Below are positions 46,801 through 56,647 of a stretch of 64,000 nucleotides of DNA, one piece after another. Position numbers and translations under genes: made by a program. Within the stretch, counting starts at the first letter, position 1. Every line of letters begins with the position of its first letter. The stretch comes from Gnomoniopsis sp. IMI 355080 (Eukaryota > Ascomycota > Sordariomycetes > Diaporthales > Gnomoniaceae): positions 186,001 to 250,000 of the forward strand of contig JAPEVC010000009.1 in the NCBI GenBank assembly GCA_027946555.1, read 5' to 3'. The notes beneath the pieces are model-generated. The model had not been told where the DNA came from and searched no databases. It saw only the letters and a list, made by a program, of their open reading frames with translations.

Positions 46801-48120
46801 GGAGAAATATAATTGCCTCCAGGGTTCCTAAATGTATGCGTTCAAAGTTTAGGTATGCACACACGGCACCGAACCTCTGTCTACATAACTACGCTGAAGT
46901 GGCGACGCGATGAAAAATCCAAGGCCATTGTGAACTTTTTCTCTTCTCTATGGGGCTGGTACCTAGGTATTGGTAAGTACGTATAGCTGCTATCGGCACC
47001 TTGATTGACGACGACGTTGGCGCGGTCGTCGACAGCCTAACATGTGACGTGTTGCCATTGAGACATTGCCGCTGAAGATTCCGGATGCACTGCGAGGGAT
47101 ATCTTCGTCTCAATTTTTCGTGCTTCGCTTTTCCAGTCGTTTACCGGGGAAATCAGGGGCTCGACTGAGTCGGAAGTGTGGCAGTCTTTCTCACTATCAG
47201 CCTCCTCCAGATAAATGGGCCATCATCAGAGCCTAGGGCTGGCAACTGCAAGGCACACTGAGTCTCCCTCACATCGCTCCTCGCAGCTTCTAGCGCTTGA
47301 GAGGGCCCAACTCTAAAATTCATGGGTGACTTCCTGAGAGCTAAGCCCAGCTCGGTGGACATTGAGCTCCAATATCGGCAGCCGCTGTCGATGATGGTGT
47401 TGGTCAGCGGTCACGACGCTGTTGTTCTTCCTTGGCTCGTCCGTTTCTTTGTTTCGTTTGGCAGGGATAACCATTGTCTTCCAGGTTATTCCCCATACCC
47501 TGTTTCGTGGGTCGAGATTGATTTCTCGAACCATCGGGATAGTGTTTCGAATTGTGGTAGCGGTTGGACAGTGCGATCTTTCTAGACTATGTACTCATGC
47601 TGTCATGAAGAACCCTGGTGGAAGTCAACGTTGCTCACCCTCACTGCATGAGATTACGAAAAGAAATAAAATTTAGATGGCCGGGTGAGCAGATGTATGT
47701 GCCTTTCTTGGACGGGAAATGCAAGACCTTTCTACTGCCACTTCACGCGTATGATTCCGCCCGAGATAGGTAGTCCAGGCACCACTAGGTGTCTCTGTCA
47801 TATCTACGAAGTTATTTACTCTCTTCACATCATCGGGTTGTAAGCTCTACCTAGCTAGAGCGAGAGAGCGAGCCACTCGTAGAGCTTGCCGCTACGTGTC
47901 TCCAAGCATCTTGCCGCCAACCATCAAGTCTACAAGTGATGACCTCAAGGAGTCTGGTCCAGGATTGGGATCCAGCATTGTGTATATGTATACATAGGAC
48001 AATTACCATTTCCTGGCCTGATATCTATTGCTCTCTGTTTCGTTTACTACCTAAGTAGACTGTCAATGCTGATCGCGCCAGACTTAGTGTTGAGCAGTGC
48101 GCGAATATCCACTTTTTTTT
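40816..48120. other. Gene-poor stretch, about 7.3 kb
   Basis: No gene could be supported. Open frames up to about 170 codons (for example 41731-42219, 42273-42764 and 45812-46321, all minus) have no family resemblance and odd composition. Landmarks: a long A run (about 43172-43200), a 12-C run at 44455-44466, a TATAAATAA at about 46580, and one TACCTAGGTA palindrome at 46960-46969. The first 1-2 kb upstream of 40815 must include the promoter of the disordered-protein gene. Small or fast-evolving genes could be missed here. Confidence 0.4.
46960..46969. repeat. TACCTAGGTA palindrome, copy 3
   Basis: An exact copy in the gene-poor stretch, followed 3 nt later by a related GGTAAGTACGTA. Confidence 0.8.
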
Positions 48121-49698
48121 TTAGCAGACTGTAGATGTGTATAATGATGAACTGCGGCGGTTCCCTCTGGCCATCTTCCAAGTCCTGAAATCTGGTAGTG
48201 GCGTGACGACCAATGCTTCTTCTTCGTCCCTGGCTGCTATAAATGTCTTCAGATCTGGCAGCGGCTTGACGGCCAGCGCTTGCATATCCTCATACGTCTT
48301 TTCCCTCTTGGTCTTCACGTTTGGTGCATCTCTTGTCTCTGTCTTCCATGTCTCTGCCTTCTCGTCCCAGCTCCAGGGGTTTATGTACGGCTTGGCGTCG
48401 TCTTCAACAACGTCGTTTCCATCCTGATGTTGAACTGTAATAACGGTCGTCACAAAGATGCTCCCCAAGCCAAACTTCATAATGGGCCAGAATACTGGAA
48501 GCGAGGCCGCAATGATTGCAAGAGAAACTTCGAGGGAGGCTAGCACAAGCTGGGCGGTCCCGTAAAAGCTCGGATCGAGGGTCGGATATGTACCGGCACG
48601 CGTATCCACGATCTCAGCGAGTCTGATCACGGCTATGCCGTTGATCCTGACAATTTCAATGAAATTAGCTTGTGTCGGACTTGCAGGGCTTCCTCTTTAG
48701 ATGCCAGCAGTGACTGAGGAGTAGTGTATAGCAGCACCTACATTAAGCCAAGGATGAACAACCCCATCAGGCTGAACCGAGATCTCCAGGTCAGGCTCGA
48801 CTTCATGTAGTATGGGATTGGTATACCCAGTATAACGAGATCAAGTGCCATATTCGTCGCGACGAGCGCGATCGTGGTACCGGTGAACTCGCTCACTTTA
48901 GTACTCGCCACCCCATACCGGATTGCGGTCTGGTTCGTTAAGTCCCAGAATGCTGATACTGGAATTGTTGGAAACCAAGAAACGAAGGAGAAGGCAAGCC
49001 CCCACAATGAAGTGATATAGAGCATGATTAAAGATGCTGTACGGTACCTCGACTTAGTCTCGAACAGCCGGAGGAACTGCAGAAGTATTGCGATTTTGAC
49101 CAGCGAGGTGGCAGTAGGATACATAGCATTGGCGAAGTAAGCCGCCTAGAGAAGTCAGTCGTGGTTCGAGGCCCGTATGCTCAAAGGTGTTCATATGATA
49201 GATTCGGGAATACCTTCAAGTATCCGACAATCTCTGTTAAATCCGTGCCAAATGTGATGAAGTGCTCCCCAAAATGATAATCGAAGCCATTCAATACAGA
49301 AACGGACGACAGTATACCTGCGAGCTATGCCGACTCTCAGTTTCACAATTCCCTGAATACACAAACGGTCATGGCGGTCCGCATCTCACCATTGACAAGC
49401 TGATGAACAAGTCGTCCCAGCCCGGGCATCTTGCCAACCGAAGCCGAACATAGAGGCGCAACCCGGCGCTGACAGCAGATAGAACCTGCATTTTCCAATT
49501 AGCGAGTCTATATCCTGTAAGCAGGTAACGAAATGATTTGTATGGAAAGCTCACGAGAAGTAACAATACCAGGCCGTAGACGGCGGGTCGCTTGTTCAAT
49601 AGGGGAATTGGATCATGCAGGTTGTCAACCTTCCCCAGCAAGTCGGCAACTAGATCCTCACCAGATAATTCAGTAGCCGGTGCACCTTGAGAAGACAT
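48121..49698 (-). CDS. Pth11-like seven-helix receptor (fungal rhodopsin domain), frame broken
   Basis: Five exons on the minus strand, 49698-49555, 49485-49390, 49317-49214, 49145-48742 and 48646-48121. Hallmarks are helix 1 into GLRLYVRLRL, ARCPGWDDLF after it, FDYHFGEHF, LVKIAILLQFLRLFE and SLPVFWPIMKFGLGS. Pth11-like proteins are plasma-membrane receptors of filamentous fungi, some of which control surface sensing and infection structures. Exons 1-2, 3-4 and 4-5 join in frame. Exon 2 ends in phase 0 (LFISLSM) while exon 3 needs two bases of a codon (ILSSVSVLNGF), so canonical splicing of the 72-nt intron 2 hits a stop 9 codons on. Either the gene is a recent pseudogene, the sequence has a one-base error, or splicing is unusual. 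The cytosolic tail has a tandem 21-residue repeat. Confidence 0.75.
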
Positions 49699-50287
49699 GG
49701 CTTCTGTTACTTGTATACGCTTGGATGTGGAAATCGTTTTTGCTTGTGAAGGAGCAACAGTTCGCCTTTTGATATACACGGCTCTCAGCAACTTTATTGA
49801 GAACACTCGGGTCAGATTATTCCAATACTTCCACTGATCGGGAATGAGGTCATGATGGGTGCGATCATACGAGTTAAGTTCGAGTATATTCACATGGTTG
49901 GTTAATAAATCACCCACGATACTTCAGGATCTGACTGGCTGGCTGGGCAACCTACCAGATAGGTATGGTACGCAGACCGTTCTGTTTCAGCTGAAAAATT
50001 ATTGGACATTGATTAGATGAATGCTGTCAACAGGGTTCTGTCTCGCGCAGTCTCCAGACGACTGCTTACATTCAATTCGGCAGAACTCTGTTGCTAAGGG
50101 TATGATGCGGGTTTCATCTCGTTCAGGAGCGACTGAAACCGCCATCGAAAGTTAAAGTGGTTTGCATCTAGACAACAAGCATTCGACCCTTCGCTTCCCA
50201 GGACACAATCAGTAAATACAGAATCTTACTGCCCTTGATAATAAACCATGGCCAAGTTGTTTTGTACATGATCCTACTTACATATAC

Positions 50288-50297
50288 TACCTAGGTA
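50288..50297. repeat. TACCTAGGTA palindrome, copy 4
   Basis: An exact copy; the next 40 bases contain more half-sites (GCCTAGCC, TAGGTACCTAAG). Confidence 0.8.
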
Positions 50298-53103
50298 GTC
50301 TGCCTAGCCTGTAGGTACCTAAGTATCCATGGATATCTCCAGACATGCCTCCATCCCTAGGCACCAAGGTAGGTAGCCGACGGGTAAAACAGAGACGACC
50401 TCAGCAAAAATGTATTCTGCCTTGTTGAAAAAGAAATGTGTATTGTTCAGCGTTATTACTGACGGTAATTAAGTATGGCATCTTGCAATCTCATTTGAGG
50501 ATCCGACGAGGGTCTTGTTGTCGTGTCGGAAGTTGTGTACCAGAGGGAAGTATTGCAGCTCTTGTGGCCGGACAGTCTAAACGTTTCTAGGAAGGAAGCC
50601 GACGTTGCAATACCAACGCACAAGTGAATGAAACAGAATAGTTGATGCTCAGATGGACGCAGAATCGAAGGGTCGCCGGGCCGAAGGATCTGCGGTAATG
50701 CATATTTGACAGTCAAACTTTACCAATTTTGCCTTTCGCTGCACTGACCAATTGGCTGTCCCTTTTGAATTCATGATCTCTGCCTACCTCTAATACTGAA
50801 TTGGGTGGACAAATCGGCGTAGCAGATCATAGTAAAGCGGTCTGAATTTAACAGCAACACTCACCAAACCCAAGAATAACATGGTACATAGACCGCAACC
50901 TTTTAGATGAGATGGACATTGGACAGCACTGAAGAACGGTAGAGTATCAAAATGAGCACATACCGCGGGTGTAGCTTTGAGTTTATATCAGTCCATTCAG
51001 AACTCGCAAATGGGTGTGCCACATAGTAGACGGGCATGATGCCAGCCTCACAAACGATGAGCATATATTTGCAAATGCCTTATCTGATGGACTCCAGCAA
51101 GGTCGGGCCGTGTCTGTGCTCAAATTCTTTAAGCGAGCACCGATGTAGTCGGGCCGTCTTGTTGATTTAGGATTCAAATGATCTTCGTGCCGCCGTTGAA
51201 AGTATGTACCTATGTAGCTTATATATCGATAGCTTATATATCGGCCTGGACATTGCGCACTTCAACCCACTTCAGCCGCAAAATGGTGTTTGGTAGACCA
51301 GGGTACCAATAGTCTATGAGAATTAATCAAGCTTACGTTCATCAGCCGGGAACTCACCTGATATTACCTTATTCAAGCTGCGCACATCAGGGGAGGCACT
51401 CGAGAAGAACACCGGGCCATTCGATGTAATCCCAAGGTCTCCATATTCTTTAGAGTACCGTCACGGGTGTTATACTTGAATCTCCTGATATACCATCTGG
51501 CCCGGAGTGTTCCATCAAGGTTCAATGTTCTGCATGAGACGCAGACCGTTCGGAGTCTGATGTTCGGAAGTACCCACTAGGTAGGTGCGTATTGGGGGCC
51601 TTATGATAACCTTGGTAATGCAGGGCGGGCATGATTGGGGGCGGCCAGAGAGCACCCGAAACTTTCGCATTACCATTTGGCTAAGCTAGAACAATTCTTC
51701 TAGGTTGGCTTGCAATCACCGCTTCTCTCCTAAGTTCTATAGATTTCAAATCGACTATCACAACTTCGTTTGGCAAGATGGGTTCTACTGTTTGATTTGA
51801 CGGTTTCATCCTTCCGACTCCGTGAAAATCGCCAGGGCGGAAAGCGTAGTAAGGTAAGCAGCCAAGCCCTGGGGCTTGTTCCAACGGCTTCCGCAGTATG
51901 TAATAAATGTCACTTCACAAATGAACACACGGCGCTGATACATCGAATGACTGCAGATGCACAACTAAGTTGGTGAATATCGTTTAACTTGGCCCTGCGG
52001 GTGTGCCTCTGTAGTATTCACGCAGTCTGTTTCCATTTATCTCCCCGTCGAGGGACTGTTTCTCGATGCAGAGCCTTGTTTTCGATCAAGAGTAAGACCT
52101 ATGTAAGCATTCGCAGGATGCATAAAGACAAGACCTTGTAATGGAGCGTCAATCACGATCTTAGACTGTGCTTCTTCCCTGGTCTCTGCTAAAGGGAACG
52201 GCATCAGCTCGATAAGCCGTTGAACAGTGTGAGATTGTATTGGGAGGTGCAAGAAAAGTGTAAGAACAATAAAGAGAGTACACGAAAACAAGACGACAAG
52301 GGAGCAAATTTATGCGAGATGGGAGCCTCTCTCAAACTTGCACGCCACTCAGTCTTCAAGTACTATATGTAGCTTCACCAATTCCATCATGATGGGCTGT
52401 GGAGCTGCCCTCAGGTGAGTGTTGACATCCAGACCCATACAAAGATACTCGTGCCATCTCCCTCAACACAGAGCCCTGTTTACTGTTTCTAAACCGCTTA
52501 AAGTGCGCAAAGTCTATACCTAGAGACCTAGGTGGTCAACCTAGATAGGTATGTGTCTCGAGATTTGTTCGGCCATGGCGGGGATTTGAGTTGTATTGTT
52601 TACATTCAGCAATGGGAAAGAAACCACTGCCGAAGATTCTAGACTTACATACTGTGTAATTATAACTTTAACCGGATCCACGCATTCTAAGGTTCTGATA
52701 CGACGATGCAGACTGTGGGGCCTTGGATCTTCCCTTACCCATTGGCTGTGGTACTTGCCAGCAACTAGCTGCCAGCAAGTTGCACAAAGGTATCCTGTCC
52801 TTGACCATCTACGAAGAGCGAATGATTGAGGAGATGCGATGAAGTACGAGCTCTTCGCCGTATTTTCACGTACACGAGGCCTCAAGAATTGAACGATAAT
52901 GGTGCACTGCTCCATCTTCACGGATTGAAGCAGAAATTGTAAACGCTTTATTCTCTCAATACTTGAAATGCAAAGGCCTTCCTCGAGCCTGTAGAGCAGC
53001 GTTCGACACATCCCGTGGCCTAGAGCGGCCTTGAGATGTCTATTACATGTGTCATACATAGAGGAGGTGCCTTCAATGTGTACACAGGAGCAGAGGGACA
53101 TCG

Positions 53104-53113
53104 TACCTAGGTA
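53104..53113. repeat. TACCTAGGTA palindrome, copy 5
   Basis: An exact copy about 960 nt upstream of the GH72 start codon. Confidence 0.8.
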
Positions 53114-54062
53114 ATGTTGTGGTCAAAGGAGAGCGAGTCTTCCAATAGGCAAGGTCGTGGCCCCTGAGCGACAGGCGCTAGTGGAAAGGTCCGGTCGGCC
53201 AATCCTAGAACGGTACGTATCCCCTAACATTGTATGTGTCTCGATATTGCAACGTCTGATACTACTGACGTACCTCGCATGGCACTTAGGAAAGCTAATT
53301 GTTTCCACGCCTGAGTTGTTTCTCGCACATCTCAATTTATCATCCATGGATGGGCCACAGGACCAAATCTTTGAAGCAGGTTTCGTGTTGATGAACGGCG
53401 GGAAAGAGTCCCCGAGCAAAAGGTTCAACAATGAGTCTCTCTGTCTGTAGATTCGATTGGAATGGAGAACAGCACCCAGACACACTGGCCACAGCATGAA
53501 ATGTCAGATTGAAGGAGGCCGCTTGTTTGCTCCACGGTACGGAATGTACATGGCTGTCAAAACGAATGATGTCAGTAGAATGGCAGATCGACGTGTTCGG
53601 GCCGCGTTTATATTTATAGTGGTGGTGAAAAGGTGGCAGGGCGGGTGCCGATTAAGCGTCCCGGACCCGTCAAAGTCGCAAGAGTGGACCGGAAGACGAT
53701 GCCGTCCAATCGACGGATTCGACGGTGTTTTCCTAAAACAAGGCAAAGGGGCAGTGGGGACTCGTAATCACTTGCGACCCACCCCCCGAGATGAGAGGCA
53801 TCCCCTACCACGAGCTTAGACGCCAGACCATTCTGGCTAGCCACGTCCTGCTCTGTACAATAAACACTTTTTCCCGGACCTTTATTTCACCTTCACTCCT
53901 TTCTCTCGAATTTCTCATCACAAACACACCCTTCACGTCGCTCGTTTGACACAATCTTGGTATTTATTTTTCGCGTTCTCGTCACTTCATCTCAGCAGAG
54001 CCGCAAGCTTGGCAGCGAACTAGTCCTCTTTCAGTTCTCGGCATCGAAGATCATATCACAGG

Positions 54063-55664
54063 ATGAAGACACAAGCTTCCTTGGCGACAGCAGCAACGCT
54101 GTTCGCTTCCTTGGCGTCCGCTGTGGAGTATGTGAGCATTGACGGCTCAAACTTCGTCAGCAACAGCACTGGCGACCGGTTCGACGTTATTGGAGTCACG
54201 TAAGACACCTAACTCAGTGACAATGTTATCTGTCGCAACGGGAAAATACCTGGGACTAATAAGCAAACAGATACCAACCTGGTGGTTCCTCTGGATTCGA
54301 CGGTACTTCCGACCCTCTCAGTGACGCCTCGGCCTGTCTTCGAGATGCTATTCTCATGCAGCAGCTGGGTGTCAACACCATTCGGGTGTACAACCTTTCG
54401 CCCACTTTGAACCATGACCAGTGTGCCTCTATTTTCAACGCGGTGAGTTTCAGCAATATTGGAATAGACAACAACCATGAGCATATGTGCTGATGCAGGT
54501 TTCCTCTAGGCTGGTATCTACATGATCATCGACGTCAACTCCGGTCTCAGTGGTCAATATATCGACCGTTCTGACCCTTCCAGCACCTATACACTCGAAT
54601 ACATGGAGCACATTTTCAAGATGGTTGAGGCCTTCTGGGACTACCCCAACTTGTTGGGATTCTTCGCTGGCAACGAGGTCATCAACCAGGACGCCGATGA
54701 GTCGGTCCCTGCCTACATTCGGGCCGTTGTGCGTGACATGAAGGAGTACATCTCTTTGCACGCTCCTCGCGATATTGGTGTTGGATACTCTGCTGCCGAC
54801 GTTGCTACCATGCTCCAGGATACTTGGTCTTACCTCGGATGCACACTCTCCAACTCGACTTACAGCAAGATGGACTTCTTCGGCCTCAACGACTACGAGT
54901 GGTGCGGTGACTCCAGTTACCAGGAGTCCGGATACAGCACCATCGTCAGCGACTTTGAAGGTTCTGACATTCCCGTCTTCTTCAGCGAGTACGGCTGCAA
55001 CCTCGTCACCCCTCGTACCTTCACCAACGTCCCTGTCCTCTACGGCTCTGAGATGACTGAGCTCTCTGGCGGTCTGGTGTACGAGTTCTCGCAGGAGTCC
55101 GACGATTACGGTCTTGTGGCCATCAACTCTTCGACTGAGGTCACCCTGCTCCAGGACTACAACTACCTCAAGTCCGAGTTCCTCAAGATCGACATGTCTG
55201 TGGTTACTGCCGCTAACAAGACCGAGGAGGCTGCTGCTACCACCAGCTGCGCAGCCTCTCTCATCTCCGAGAGCACCTTCCTCGCTGACTGGGATCTGCC
55301 AGCCCGTCCTTCCGGTGGTGACTCCCTCGTTACCAGCGGTGTGACCAGCGCGAGCACTGGTGCCATCACCTCTGTCACGGCCACCACCATGCCTGCTACT
55401 GTCTACAACTACACGGGCGCCACTGTCACCGGTCTGAGCCTGCTCCAGTACGGCTGTGCTGACAGCAACTACCCCGGTCTGGTCTCCACCTACTCCGCTG
55501 GTGCTGAGACCTGCTCCTACGCTACTTCGACTGGCACTTCTGCCAAGAGCAGCGGTAGCAGCAGCTCCAAGAGCGCCGCGCCGGCCGTTGGCGTTGACTA
55601 CAAGGCCCTCGCCATGGTTGGCACCGTTCTGACGGCTTTCATCGGCGGCCTCATGGTTCTGTAA
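54063..55664 (+). CDS. 1,3-beta-glucanosyltransferase, GH72, GPI-anchored (Gel/Gas family)
   Basis: Three exons, 54063-54199, 54271-54442 and 54510-55664; 487 residues. The enzyme cuts beta-1,3-glucan and rejoins it to another chain, lengthening wall glucan outside the plasma membrane. A signal peptide covers about 1-20. The catalytic acid/base is E159 in FFAGNEVIN and the nucleophile E263 in FFSEYGCN. Other family marks are NTIRVYNL and MIIDVNSGL. A Ser/Thr-rich region and a hydrophobic tail follow, as expected for a GPI anchor. There is no Cys-rich CBM43 module, so it belongs to the shorter (GH72-) class. The introns (71 and 67 nt) are GT-AG and the joins VTYQPGG and FNAAGIY are in frame. 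A long open frame antisense to exon 3 is a shadow. Confidence 0.95.
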
Positions 55665-56647
55665 GCTTGGTGAGCATGGCAAGGAAGATACCACACACAG
55701 AGAAGCAAAGGATTGAGTCCTCGCATTGGATGGGAAATGATTATAATGGGCTCCTGGCTCCTGGCGTTAGGACTGAGTGGCTCAGTTGCGTTTTTTTTAA
55801 TGTTCGATTCACACCTGCATGCAACTTAGGGATGGGATAATCAACGGAAATAAAGTTCTGCACATACCTTTTGATTAGAAATTGAACATAGACCGGACCC
55901 GTGCCGCATAATCAAATGACATGGATTTGAAAGAAGTATAGAAATGTACAGCACACTGGCATCAACATGCAACTTGAAAGACTTTGACGTTGAAAGGAAT
56001 CACCACCTTCGTGATCTATGAGAACAAGTGTAACTGGCCAAGACGACAGGATCAGCTTCGCCAGGACGTTCTTGCTCCATTGTTCCACTGAATTGGCGGA
56101 CCACCGTGCTTTGACCGAGAGTCATACAGGATTTTTTTATGTATTTAAACCAAGCAAAGTTGGCTGCTTGCTGTCCTAATATCTATTGCCGTCGCTTTCA
56201 ACCCAGCCCGTATTTGCCCTGGAATCTCTCTCTAAAGATTTACGTAGGCAAATACCTGGGAAGGCGAGATGAGCAATTCTGTCGCTAAAGGCAAGAACTC
56301 GGCTTTGTGCTGCACTTATGAGAGGGAAGTGAAGAAAGGCGGGTGAATGGTTGGAGCCGTTGCGTCTGATGTTGCAGGGATTGGGAATTGGGGCATGTAC
56401 TATACCGTGTATATCAAGTACAGTACAAGGAAAGAAGGACCCCACATCCTTGGCGTTGTTTTCCAGCACGTCAATTTGCAAAAATACAGGTTAGCATCCT
56501 GCGACCTCCCGCTTTGAGACTTTCATCCATCAACGAACGCAAGCCTCGGGATCCGCTGCGACAGTCCATGTGTGAGCACTCCCCTCAACGCTGCATGTTG
56601 GTTGCTTGATTGCTTCTCGAGCAAGACCGCTATCATCTGCTTCGACA
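55665..56647. other. Intergenic, GH72 3' side and TRF4-like promoter
   Basis: No gene recognised. AAATAAAGT near 55848-55856 may be the GH72 poly(A) signal. The frame of the next gene is open from another ATG at 56606, which would add 14 residues, but MSQHYPPPPG at 56648 is the more likely start. Confidence 0.45.

Larger units (their letters stand above)
49699..54062. other. Gene-poor stretch, about 4.4 kb, GH72 promoter at the right end
   Basis: No gene could be supported. TACCTAGGTA palindromes occur at 50288-50297 and 53104-53113, and the core ACCTAGGT at 52526-52533. A minus-strand frame at 52037-52291 (84 codons) opens with a hydrophobic, signal-like segment but has no other support. 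The last 200 bases before 54063 are C/T-rich with TTTCTTTCTC-like blocks and are probably the GH72 leader. Confidence 0.4.

Noticed and set aside
52541..53101. Minus-strand frame of 186 codons
   Set aside because: No family resemblance, no signal peptide or domain; it spans GC/AT composition changes typical of non-coding DNA.
54450..55694. Open frame of 414 codons antisense to the GH72 gene
   Set aside because: It mirrors the main exon. Strong C/G bias at third codon positions removes stops on the opposite strand; the translation is Val/Gly/Arg-rich and has no family.
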